Shown here: positions 8,962 to 15,659 of the stretch, piece by piece | Layout of the letters: each line of letters starts with the position of its first letter | How positions within the stretch are numbered: the stretch's first letter is position 1 | DNA from: Hyphomicrobiales bacterium | GTDB lineage: Bacteria; Pseudomonadota; Alphaproteobacteria; Rhizobiales; Hyphomicrobiaceae | Length of the DNA stretch: 18,723 nucleotides | Assembly (NCBI GenBank): GCA_017304275.1 | Contig: JAFKKW010000196.1 | Span: forward strand, 1-18,723 | Direction: 5' to 3' | The notes under the pieces: model-generated | The model's database searches: none | The model's input: the letters and a program-made list of their open reading frames with translations, nothing else | What the model was told of the DNA's origin: nothing | Made by a program: the position numbers and the translations under genes

Positions 8962-9843
8962 CTAAGTGCTCAGTTTTTTCGGCTTTTTCGTGGCTTGGGG
9001 GGACGGAGGCGCCGCCCCCTTGGCCTCGTCCTTCATGCCGTAGGTATGCTCCTCGGCCGGGAATCGGCCCTCGCTCACGTCCTCCGCATAGGACCGGATG
9101 GCGTCCTCGATGGCGGTTGCCACCGCCCCGAACTTCTTCACGAACTTGGGCACACGCGGCGAAAGTCCCAGCATGTCCTCCATGACCAGGATCTGCCCGT
9201 CACAATGCGAAGACGCGCCGATGCCGATCGTGGGCACCGGAATCTGCTCCGTGATTCGCGCCGCGAGCGGTCCCGAGACGGCCTCGAGCACGATGGCGAA
9301 CGCACCGGCATCGGCCAGCGCCCGCGCGTCTTCCTCGATCGCTGCCCACTCGTCGCGCGTCCGCCCCTGTGATTTGAACCCGCCGAGCACATTGATGGAT
9401 TGCGGCGTGAGTCCGATGTGTCCCATCACGGGAATACCGCGCTCGACGAGATAGCGCGTGGTCTCCGCCATGCGCCGCCCGCCTTCGAGCTTCACCGCCC
9501 CGCAATCGGTCTCCTTCATCACGCGCGCCGCGTTGCGGAACGCCACGGACGGGCTTTCCTCGTAGGTCCCGAACGGCATGTCGATGGCCACCAACGCGCG
9601 CTTGGCCCCGCGCACGACGGCGCGCCCCTGCACGATCATCATCTCGAGCGTCACGGGAACGGTGGTCTCGAAGCCGTGCATGACCATGCCGAGGCTGTCG
9701 CCGACCAGCAGGAAATCGCAGTATTTGTCGGCGATGGCGGCCGTATGCGCATGATAGGCGGTCAGCGCCACGATCGGCTTCACGCGCTTCAAGGCGGTGA
9801 TCTCCGGCGCCATCAAGCGGCGGCTCAGCGGGTGCAGCGACAT
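8962..9843 (-). CDS. panB: PanB, 3-methyl-2-oxobutanoate hydroxymethyltransferase
   Basis: This is the first committed enzyme of pantothenate (and so coenzyme A) synthesis. It transfers a hydroxymethyl group from 5,10-methylene-THF to alpha-ketoisovalerate in the cytoplasm. The 293-residue protein has the TIM-barrel family motifs: GDSLGMV with D49, AIDMPFGTYE with D88, VKLEGG with K118 and E120, MGHIGLTPQ with H142, and IVLEAV with E187. These correspond to the known Mg2+, substrate and catalytic positions of E. coli PanB with a small length offset. The lysine-rich tail (about 275-293) is an extension. The start ATG at 9843 has AGGAGG upstream, about 13 bases away. An internal ATG at residue 11 is possible but would drop conserved N-terminal residues. 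No panC is adjacent. A 155-base gap separates it from the YfgM-like gene. Confidence 0.96.
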   Translation of the reverse strand: MSLHPLSRRLMAPEITALKRVKPIVALTAYHAHTAAIADKYCDFLLVGDSLGMVMHGFETTVPVTLEMMIVQGRAVVRGAKRALVAIDMPFGTYEESPSVAFRNAARVMKETDCGAVKLEGGRRMAETTRYLVERGIPVMGHIGLTPQSINVLGGFKSQGRTRDEWAAIEEDARALADAGAFAIVLEAVSGPLAARITEQIPVPTIGIGASSHCDGQILVMEDMLGLSPRVPKFVKKFGAVATAIEDAIRSYAEDVSEGRFPAEEHTYGMKDEAKGAAPPSPQATKKPKKLST

Positions 9844-10050
9844 GATCTTTTGGGCGCCTCCTGGGGGAGCCGAAGGGCTCCGAGCGTTTCTAGAAGAGTC
9901 TACCGTCCGCGGTCACAGGGCGCCACCCGCGCCTTGGTCCATCGTCAACGCCACCGCAACCGCCGCACCGTTGAGAATCGGTCACACACCCGACAAGATC
10001 CGCCCGCGGGCCGATCCCCGGGTGCCCACGCAATTTAATGTCTGATAACC

Positions 10051-10076
10051 TTAGCGGCTCGCTAACCGAGTGTTAG
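10051..10076. promoter_or_regulatory. Overlapping dyads upstream of the L,D-transpeptidase gene, candidate operator
   Basis: Within the gap 9844-10132 the only structure I see is TTAGCG-gct-CGCTAA (10051-10065), a perfect 6-bp dyad. It overlaps a second dyad, CTAAC-cgagt-GTTAG (10062-10076). The middle half-site is shared, so three half-sites lie in alternating orientation 57 to 82 bases before the ATG. This could be a repressor or activator site, or alternative RNA hairpins in a leader. No clear -35/-10 pair was found. Confidence 0.35.
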
Positions 10077-10132
10077 GCCAGACTCACTAATCCTTGTTGC
10101 ACCTAGTATTTTCAGCGTTCTGACTGCAGGGG

Positions 10133-11893
10133 ATGGGTTGTATCGTGCCGCAATTATCCGGGAAGCCGTTCCACCGCGCCGTGCCGGGGCTGATAAGCCG
10201 CTCGGTAAGCCCCTTGGCCCTTTGCGCCGGTCTGCTGGCCGCAAGCCTGCTGACGAGCACCCCCGCGGCCACCCAGGGCTTCGGAAATTGGGAAACGCCC
10301 TACTACAAGCAGCGCGCGCCCAAGAAAGCCAAGCGTCCGCCCGCCGCAGCGAGCGATGAGACCGCCTCCGCGAAGAAGAAATCGAAGAAAGAGGACGTCG
10401 CCGAGCGGGCGGCCGTCGGCCCGCTGGTCGTCAACGTGTCCCTCAATCGCCAGCGCCTGACCGTCTATGACGCCAAGGGGCCGATCGCTTCGTCGCCGGT
10501 GTCCTCCGGGCGCGTCGGCTATGCAACGCCCGCCGGCATCTACACGATCGTGCAGAAGCGGCGCATGCACTACTCGAACCTGTACGAAAGCGCGCCGATG
10601 CCGAACATGCAGCGCATCACCTGGTCGGGAGTCGCCCTGCACGCAGGCGCTCTCCCCGGTTATCCCGCGTCTCATGGTTGTATCCGCCTTCCGCATGGGT
10701 TCTCGAAGAAGCTGTTCGGCATGACCGCGATGGGCACGCGCGTCATCGTCTCCCGCGATCCCGTCACCCCCGTGCCGATCGCGCACGAGCGCCTGTTCAC
10801 CGCCTTCCCGCCCGAGGATGACGAGTTGGCGACGGGCAGCACGGCGCCGCGCGAGACGCAGGTCGCGGACGCCTCCGGCGCCTCGCCCGGCATGCTCTCG
10901 ATGGCCGCCGCCGCCGACGAGCCCGCGCGCCCAAGCTATCGCGAGCGCCGCCGCATCGAATCCGAGAAGCTCAACGCCGAGATCCGCTCGGCGGGCTTCG
11001 CCAAGGCGGAGAAGCAGATTTATCTCACGCAGGCGCAGAAGGCGGCCGCCCTGGCGCGCAAACCGCACATCGAGGCGCGCGCCGAGGCCGACCGGCTCGA
11101 ATCCGATCTGCACAACCTCGAAAAATCCCTGGCCACTGCCGAGCGCGATCTCGCCGAGCTCAAGACGCCGCCCGAGGAAGGCGACAAGCGCGGCAAGCGC
11201 AAGGCGAAGAAGATGGACGAGTCGAAGCGCCTCGCTCGGATCGCGACCCTTGAGGAGCAGGTCGTCCGCCTGCCCGCCGAGATCGACGCCACCCGCACCG
11301 CGAGCCAGCACGCCAACGAGGCACTCGCCAAAGCCGAGGCTGTCGCGAAGGACGCCGAGGACAAGCGCCGCGCGGCCGCAGCCGAGCTCATGGACGCCCA
11401 CGCCGCCCTCGAGCGGGGCCTCTCCAAGGAACGTGCCGCCAAGAAACTCGCCGAGCTGCGCGACCGCCCGGTATCGATCTTCATCAGCCGCGCCAAGCAG
11501 CGGCTCTACGTTCGCCAGGGCTTTGACGACATCTTCGACACCGAGGTGACGTTCGACCGCCCCGACGATCCGATCGGCACCCACGTCTTCACCGCGCTCT
11601 CGGTCGCCGAGCACAAGACCGACATGACGGGGAGCGTGGCCTCGATCCCCTACGATCCGACGCGCAGCGCCAAAAAGAAAAAGAAGGACGCGAAGGCCGT
11701 GCCGCAGCCGGTGCCCGCCGTCAATCTGGCGAGCCAGACGGCTGCCGCCGCGCTGGATCGCATCGCGATCCCCGACGACGTGCGCGAGCAGATCGCCGAC
11801 GTCATGAAGCCGGGCTCGTCGATCGTGATCTCGGACCTCGGCATCGGCAACGAGACCGGCGCCTACACCGACTTCATCGTCCCGCTGCGCTGA
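10133..11893 (+). CDS. L,D-transpeptidase (YkuD) with coiled coil and C-terminal YkuD-like half
   Basis: This is a 586-residue secreted or membrane-anchored YkuD enzyme, expected to make 3-3 peptidoglycan cross-links or attach proteins to peptidoglycan. The order is: hydrophobic signal segment (about 24-48), Lys/Ala/Pro-rich linker, and a YkuD domain (about 97-207) with H170 (VALHAG) and the SHGCIRL motif carrying catalytic C183. A long charged coiled coil (about 265-443; EKLNAEIR, DRLESDLHNLEKSLATAERDLAEL) follows, then a C-terminal part (about 444-586). That part opens like a second YkuD strand pattern (VSIFISRAKQRLYVRQG, then DDPIGTHVFTAL) but has no HxxxxSHGC. The ATG at 10133 abuts a GGGG run. 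A GTG at 10145 is an alternative start, so the N-terminus is not settled. The stop codon is part of a hairpin shared with the converging MOSC gene. Confidence 0.88.
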   Translation: MGCIVPQLSGKPFHRAVPGLISRSVSPLALCAGLLAASLLTSTPAATQGFGNWETPYYKQRAPKKAKRPPAAASDETASAKKKSKKEDVAERAAVGPLVVNVSLNRQRLTVYDAKGPIASSPVSSGRVGYATPAGIYTIVQKRRMHYSNLYESAPMPNMQRITWSGVALHAGALPGYPASHGCIRLPHGFSKKLFGMTAMGTRVIVSRDPVTPVPIAHERLFTAFPPEDDELATGSTAPRETQVADASGASPGMLSMAAAADEPARPSYRERRRIESEKLNAEIRSAGFAKAEKQIYLTQAQKAAALARKPHIEARAEADRLESDLHNLEKSLATAERDLAELKTPPEEGDKRGKRKAKKMDESKRLARIATLEEQVVRLPAEIDATRTASQHANEALAKAEAVAKDAEDKRRAAAAELMDAHAALERGLSKERAAKKLAELRDRPVSIFISRAKQRLYVRQGFDDIFDTEVTFDRPDDPIGTHVFTALSVAEHKTDMTGSVASIPYDPTRSAKKKKKDAKAVPQPVPAVNLASQTAAAALDRIAIPDDVREQIADVMKPGSSIVISDLGIGNETGAYTDFIVPLR

Positions 11894-11910
11894 CCCGCAC
11901 GCCCGGGTCA
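11891..11910. terminator. Hairpin between converging genes, possible bidirectional terminator
   Basis: TGACCCG (11891-11897, starting with the TGA stop of the YkuD gene) is the perfect inverse complement of CGGGTCA (11904-11910), with a 6-base loop. The MOSC gene ends at 11916 on the other strand, so the stem lies inside the 22-base gap between the two stops. There is no T-run on either side, so Rho-independent termination is not certain. Confidence 0.45.
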
Positions 11911-11915
11911 CGCAC

Positions 11916-12422
11916 TTAAGGAAGCCGTGGCGTGTGCTCCGGCGGCGCGTGGAGCACGTCCACGGCGTCTCCGATCCGCACGACACCCCCTTCCAGCACC
12001 AGGCACGTCACACCGCCGCGCCAATCAGGGTGCAACGCCTTCAGCAAACCCGGAAAGGCTTCCTCCATGCGCCGGCAGGGTTGCGTCGGAGCGGTGATCT
12101 CGAGCCGGACCGGTCCGATGCGGAGAATGCCGCCGCGCACACGCGGCAATCGCACGCCTTCGACGAACAGGTTGGCGCGCCGCACGGTCCACGGCAAGGC
12201 AACGCACGAACCGTCCACGCACCGCAGCACGGCCAGCGCGTCCTCCCAGGCCTCGCGCTGAAGCACCGTGATGCGTCTGCGCGGAAACTTCGGTCCCTTG
12301 TGGTCGCCGTCGAGTCCACGCGCGACAGAAATCGAGCCCTCCGCAACCTCCTCCATCGGCGCACGCACCGCGTCGCGGCGCGCGATACCGATCAGCCGTC
12401 CAACCTCGGAGGGCGCCGTCAA
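11916..12422 (-). CDS. MOSC-domain protein
   Basis: This is a small protein (168 residues from the proposed start) made of a single MOSC domain, a beta-barrel domain related to the molybdenum cofactor sulfurase C-terminus. Such proteins are thought to handle sulfur or molybdenum-cofactor-linked reactions; the substrate here is unknown. Landmarks are APMEEVAEGSISVARGLDGD (about 21-40), ITVLQREAWE, the RRANLFVEGV strand, and the conserved cysteine C116 in APTQPCRRME. The frame is open far upstream, with no family-like sequence there. I place the start at TTG 12422, because it overlaps the nnrU stop in a TTGA arrangement and gives the normal MOSC N-terminus. The first ATG (12356) would cut into the domain. 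Coupling to nnrU is therefore likely. The moaA gene is about 4.4 kb away on the same strand. Confidence 0.83.
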   Translation of the reverse strand: MTAPSEVGRLIGIARRDAVRAPMEEVAEGSISVARGLDGDHKGPKFPRRRITVLQREAWEDALAVLRCVDGSCVALPWTVRRANLFVEGVRLPRVRGGILRIGPVRLEITAPTQPCRRMEEAFPGLLKALHPDWRGGVTCLVLEGGVVRIGDAVDVLHAPPEHTPRLP

Positions 12423-13009
12423 GGCGCGAAGCTGAAGCTGACGATGGGAACACCGATCAGCGCCCCGTGTCCCCACACGAGCATGAACACGTACAGCGCC
12501 AATCCGCCCGCGACGACGAGCAGGTCGTTTAGAATTCCAGGCGGGGCCGCCGGCACGGTGACGGTCCGACGCTTGACCGAGATCCGGTCGTAGACCGCAA
12601 AGGCCAGGAAGGCGCCGAACAGCACCAGCGACCCGAGATCCCCGTTGACGAGCAGGTGCGCCAGCGCCCACGCCTTGATCGCCGCCAGCATGGGGTGCTT
12701 GACGGCCGTGCGGATGCGCGAGGGAACGAACGCGGCGACCAGCAGGATCATGGCGGGCAGCATGAGCAGGAATGCGATGTGCCGCGTCCACGACGGCGGA
12801 TCCCACAGCACCGGATTCTTGCCCGGCATGACCTGCAGCTTGTGATAGCCGGCCACGATCAGCACCATGCCGATCAGCGACAGGACGGCAGAGACCGCCC
12901 TGTAGGCCCGTTCGCCGAAGCGCTCGACGAGGCCATCCCGGAGGCTCGGTGAGGTCGGCACCAGATGGACGGCGAAGAAGAGCAAGAGGCCGAGAATTAA
13001 GGGCAGCAT
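12419..13009 (-). CDS. NnrU-family integral membrane protein
   Basis: This 196-residue polytopic membrane protein of the NnrU family was named from denitrifying alphaproteobacteria, where nnrU sits in nitrite/nitric oxide respiration clusters. The biochemical role is not established. It also resembles the wider isoprenylcysteine methyltransferase-like membrane fold. Five or six hydrophobic segments are visible, and family stretches include the N-terminal LLLFFAVHLVPTSPSLRDGL, LWDPPSWTRHIAFLLMLPA near 90-108, HPMLAAIKAWALAHLLVNGD near 128-147 and YVFMLVWGHGALIGVP near 174-189. The start is ATG at 13009, with GGGGGA eight bases upstream. A 30-residue upstream extension to 13099 is Cys/Arg-rich and unlike a membrane protein, so I rejected it. 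Its stop overlaps the MOSC start. No denitrification genes are visible nearby. Confidence 0.87.
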   Translation of the reverse strand: MLPLILGLLLFFAVHLVPTSPSLRDGLVERFGERAYRAVSAVLSLIGMVLIVAGYHKLQVMPGKNPVLWDPPSWTRHIAFLLMLPAMILLVAAFVPSRIRTAVKHPMLAAIKAWALAHLLVNGDLGSLVLFGAFLAFAVYDRISVKRRTVTVPAAPPGILNDLLVVAGGLALYVFMLVWGHGALIGVPIVSFSFAP

Positions 13010-13161
13010 TCGGTGGATCCCCCGACGTGTTTTGGAGCAGCGGAACGGACATGCGGGGCGGAAGCCCAGGCGCCTGCATGTTTTGCAGCGCACCAACATT
13101 GCCCAGCGTGCCGGTTTTTAGCATAATCGTCGCCGGGCGGAACGTGGAAGCGAAAGCCCGG

Positions 13162-13638
13162 ATGGCAATGGCAGGCAACGCGACATATCGGACGCTTGGC
13201 GCGGCACGCGAAGGCCGCGCAAAACCGCGCAACGCGCCGCGGTCCCTTGGCGCCGCGCTGCGCGAGGCGGGCCTCGGCGAGGCCGCGCCGCTCACCCGCG
13301 AAGGGGAAGCCATCGAGACACGTCCCGGTCGCTCCTACGGCGCGGAGCTCTCATCCGCCATCGCAGCCGTGCGCGCCCCGCCGCTCGCGCTCTTTGGGAC
13401 GGAGGACGAGCCGGGCCCGATCGCACAGGTCACCAGGCCGACACCCACCACGCAGGGTGTCGTGTCGCCGCCACCCTGGCTGAGAGCCGCACGCCGCGGC
13501 CGCTGGCACGCGCGCATGATGAATACCTTCGGCTGGATGATGACGCTGGTGATCGCGGGATCGATCATCGGTCTGGCAGGCCACTATCTCGGCATATCGC
13601 CCGCCCTCCTGCAGACGACCATGCAGGCGCGCCAATAA
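13162..13638 (+). CDS. Small uncharacterised protein with C-terminal TM helix
   Basis: I do not recognise this protein. From ATG at 13162 it has 158 residues: an Arg/Ala/Pro-rich, probably disordered soluble part (1-115), then one clear TM helix (about 121-143, MMTLVIAGSIIGLAGHY) and a 15-residue tail. This resembles a tail-anchored layout. A purine-rich GGAAG lies about 12 bases upstream, and ATG at 13168 is equally possible. The frame is open back to 12949, but that part overlaps the start of the divergent nnrU gene and looks like shadow sequence. The hydrophobic helix in the middle of GC-rich DNA supports a real gene, but there is no homology evidence. It lies 87 bases before the SLATT gene, on the same strand. 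Confidence 0.5.
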   Translation: MAMAGNATYRTLGAAREGRAKPRNAPRSLGAALREAGLGEAAPLTREGEAIETRPGRSYGAELSSAIAAVRAPPLALFGTEDEPGPIAQVTRPTPTTQGVVSPPPWLRAARRGRWHARMMNTFGWMMTLVIAGSIIGLAGHYLGISPALLQTTMQARQ

Positions 13639-13725
13639 GAGCCCCCGGCACCCCGTTCATCGATATGTTGTCGATACGCATGTCGCTTCCGCGTCGCGGT
13701 CGGGCGCGGTCGAATCAGGTAATCG

Positions 13726-14445
13726 ATGCCTCTCGCAGACGCAGGACGCCGCCGAGTCATGTTGCCGACCGCAGAACGATCGAAATCCGAGCACGCGATA
13801 GCGTCGATCATGCCGGTCTTGGCAGACCTCGCGAACCGGCGCCGGCCGCCGCTCGCAGTCGTGCCGCCGGTCCCCGACACGCGCGCCGCCGATCAGCTCC
13901 TGAGCACCATGCGACTGGTGAAAGCCGCCCGCTTCAACGCCGCCGCGCGCCTCGAGCGCAAGCAGGCCGTTTCCCTCTTCACACAGTCGATCGTCGCGCT
14001 CTATTTCGTGGGGCTCGCCGTCTTCCAGGCGGTCTACATCGGCCAGATCCCGGAAGCCACCGATCGCCTGATGACGTTCATCCAGCTCGTGTCCTCGGTC
14101 TTCACGCTCATGCTCGGACTGCTCGAAGCCATGAACGACTACAAGATGAAGGCCCACCACCTGCAGAATTGCGCACTCGCCGTCTCCGAGCTTGCGCAGG
14201 AACTGATGATCGCGCGGCCTGCCGAGCCGAAAGCCGTACAAGTGTTTCGTGCCCGTTATAACGAGATGCTGCGCGCCTGCCCGGTCAACCACGCTCGCAT
14301 CGACTTCCTCTGCGCGAAGCTCGACAGCCAGCCCGCCGACCGCATGACCCGCCTCGGCCTAAATATGCGCTATGTCCTCGACGTCTACGGGCTCTACGTG
14401 CTGTTCCTCGCCGTGCCGCCGCTGATCTGGTGGGTGCACCGGTAG
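13726..14445 (+). CDS. SLATT-domain membrane protein (probable SLATT_5-like effector)
   Basis: SLATT domains are two-TM modules predicted to form membrane pores, in conflict systems triggered by nucleotide second messengers or linked to reverse transcriptases. This 239-residue protein has a disordered N-terminus (1-55), then the family pattern: amphipathic helix MRLVKAARFNAAARLERKQ (62-80), TM1 (about 84-106), TM2 (about 115-136, ending LLEAMNDYKMKAHHLQNCA with N148 and C149), and a helix LAVSELAQEL. A following YNEMLRACPVNHARID (about 178-193) matches the SLATT_5-style NHxxID stretch. A third TM (about 216-235) lies at the C-terminus. ATG at 13726 is preceded by AGG; ATG at 13759 would also keep the whole domain. 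No CD-NTase, SLOG or reverse transcriptase gene is beside it. The family call rests on recalled motif pattern, not on a search. Confidence 0.72.
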   Translation: MPLADAGRRRVMLPTAERSKSEHAIASIMPVLADLANRRRPPLAVVPPVPDTRAADQLLSTMRLVKAARFNAAARLERKQAVSLFTQSIVALYFVGLAVFQAVYIGQIPEATDRLMTFIQLVSSVFTLMLGLLEAMNDYKMKAHHLQNCALAVSELAQELMIARPAEPKAVQVFRARYNEMLRACPVNHARIDFLCAKLDSQPADRMTRLGLNMRYVLDVYGLYVLFLAVPPLIWWVHR

Positions 14446-14511
14446 CGTCAGTCCACCACGACCCGAACCGAACCGCCGGAGCTTGAGCGCCGGACGAACC
14501 CGGTCCTCATT

Positions 14512-14545
14512 TACTCCATGGCCGGGCTTGACCCGGCCATCCAGG
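14512..14545. repeat. 34-bp dispersed palindromic repeat, copy 2
   Basis: This copy is identical over all 34 bases to the one at 2683-2716, almost 12 kb away, with the same 9-bp stem and CTTGA loop. The sequences flanking the two copies differ after the shared CCAGG. It lies in the gap between the converging SLATT gene (ends 14445) and the unknown membrane protein gene (ends 14614), so it may serve as a terminator or mRNA end for both. Confidence 0.85.
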
Positions 14546-14613
14546 GCGCAGCGCGCGAACCTTTCCTGAGCGTCATAACGCGTGAGACGCAAGTAAGCCC
14601 GAACGGACAGTCT

Positions 14614-15348
14614 CTAAGGTGAGGTCTTCGCTGTCACGGGCGCAACCGACGACGTCGTGCCCGGCGGCAGTGGCGCCGCCGGACCAGCAACGGCAGGCGC
14701 TGTCCGCACGTCTTTCTCCACGCAGTAGTTGCGAATGCGCGTCTCCGCGAGCGCCTTCGTTTTCGCGAATTGTCCCGTGAACGGCACGAACGCCGGCTCC
14801 GTCAGCTTGTAGAGCTCGTTGGTGAACGTCGCGCCGCAATCGAGCACGTACTGATGCAGCTCCGCCATCCGGCAGTCCTCGAGAACGCGCTTCGCATCCT
14901 GGTTGGCGATCCGCGCATCATAGGCCTTCGTCACACAGCGGTCCTGGTCCGCCATGGCCGCGATCAGGTGATCCTCGAATACCGGCTCGAGCGACGAGAC
15001 ATTGAGATCGCCGGCCGCCTCGCGGATCGCGAACAGGTTGAGCATGACGTTCTTGTTCCAGTCGACGTAGGCTTCGTCATAGGCCTGCTTGCGATGGCGC
15101 ACCTCCTCGAGCTCCGCATCACGGCGGATGGACGACGCCACCATGCCTGCCCGCGCGCGCCGCTCGTAGACGAGATGCGCAATGGTCTCGATGGCCGCAC
15201 GGCGGGCCTGGTAGGTGGAATAGGTCTGCGCCAGCCAAGCGCCGACGCTGGCCGTGATGATGCCGTTGATCACCGCCGAGGCGAACGCGAAGATGATGAG
15301 CTGGCGGCGTGTCAGACGCGCATAGCGCAGAAGCCCTCGACCCGACAT
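14614..15348 (-). CDS. Uncharacterised single-pass membrane protein with four-cysteine periplasmic domain
   Basis: I do not recognise this 244-residue protein. A basic cytoplasmic N-terminus (RYARLTRRQ) leads into one TM helix (about 16-40). An all-helical, charged region (about 45-210; QARRAAIETIAHLVYERRARA, EEVRHRKQAYDEAYVDWNKN) follows, predicted on the far side of the membrane by the positive-inside rule. Four cysteines lie in its second half (C138, C159, C171, C209), enough for two disulfides. The last 30 residues are Pro/Ala/Thr-rich and probably disordered. The start ATG at 15348 has GGGGGA five bases upstream, which supports a real gene. It converges with the SLATT gene across a palindromic repeat. 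The helical ectodomain behind a single TM suggests a receptor or scaffold, but that is only a guess. Confidence 0.72.
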   Translation of the reverse strand: MSGRGLLRYARLTRRQLIIFAFASAVINGIITASVGAWLAQTYSTYQARRAAIETIAHLVYERRARAGMVASSIRRDAELEEVRHRKQAYDEAYVDWNKNVMLNLFAIREAAGDLNVSSLEPVFEDHLIAAMADQDRCVTKAYDARIANQDAKRVLEDCRMAELHQYVLDCGATFTNELYKLTEPAFVPFTGQFAKTKALAETRIRNYCVEKDVRTAPAVAGPAAPLPPGTTSSVAPVTAKTSP

Positions 15349-15444
15349 GCCATCCCCCGAGCTTGGTCGGGACGCACTATAGCAGCTTCCGACAAGGGCG
15401 GCGCGGGTTCCTTCATTCCGTCCAGCGAAACTCGTAGCTGGAAA

Positions 15445-15487
15445 CTAGAGCCGTTCCGGTTTTGTTGGAATCGAGGAACGGCTCTAG
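15445..15487. repeat. Palindromic repeat, left hairpin of a composite element
   Basis: CTAGAGCCGTTCC (15445-15457) and GGAACGGCTCTAG (15475-15487) are perfect 13-bp inverse complements around a 17-base, T-rich loop. A CTCTAG also ends the neighbouring hairpin (15544-15549), so the whole unit 15445-15549 is bounded by CTAGAG and CTCTAG. The sequence style is familiar from intergenic repeats in Hyphomicrobiales, which is from memory. Confidence 0.85.
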
Positions 15488-15501
15488 GTCTTTGTTTGGC
15501 C

Positions 15502-15549
15502 GTGCTTCTTATCGGAAAACCGGTTCCCACTTTTCCGGAAGCACTCTAG
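15502..15549. repeat. Palindromic repeat, right hairpin of a composite element
   Basis: GTGCTTC (15502-15508) and CGGAAAA (15513-15519) pair in order with TTTTCCGGAAGCAC (15531-15544). This gives a 14-bp stem with a 4-base bulge (TTAT) on one side and an 11-base loop (CCGGTTCCCAC). It ends in CTCTAG at 15544-15549, matching the border of the left hairpin. It lies 14 bases from the left hairpin. Confidence 0.8.
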
Positions 15550-15620
15550 CATAACAGGGCGATAGGTGCCTTGCCCTAGGCGTGGCGTGGAAGACGGCCC
15601 AACCCGCCGCTGGCGCGTCT

Positions 15621-15636
15621 CGGTCCTGCGGGACCG
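15621..15636 (-). terminator. GC-rich hairpin downstream of the FkbM gene, possible terminator
   Basis: CGGTCC (15621-15626) and GGACCG (15631-15636) form a perfect 6-bp stem with a 4-base loop, 23 bases past the FkbM stop on the minus strand. No T-run follows, so the assignment is weak. Confidence 0.3.
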
Positions 15637-15659
15637 GCGGCGCTTGCCGCAAAGGTCGC

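Larger units (their letters stand above)
15349..15659. other. Non-coding gap with composite repeat and possible terminator
   Basis: This 311-base gap holds no credible gene. It contains two adjacent hairpin repeats (15445-15549, listed separately) and a GC-rich hairpin at 15621-15636. The 5' flank 15349-15444 and the stretch 15550-15620 show nothing I can name. The promoter of the 244-residue membrane protein should lie in the left part. Confidence 0.7.

Noticed and set aside
10154..11986. 610-codon open frame on the minus strand
   Set aside because: Longer than the real gene, but opposite the YkuD protein with its HGCIRL motif; Gly/Leu/Ala/Arg-rich translation without family features.
13010..13099. 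30-codon N-terminal extension of nnrU
   Set aside because: Cys/Arg-rich (LVRCKTCRRLGFRP) and unlike the family; the ATG at 13009 has a good ribosome binding site and starts the first TM helix.
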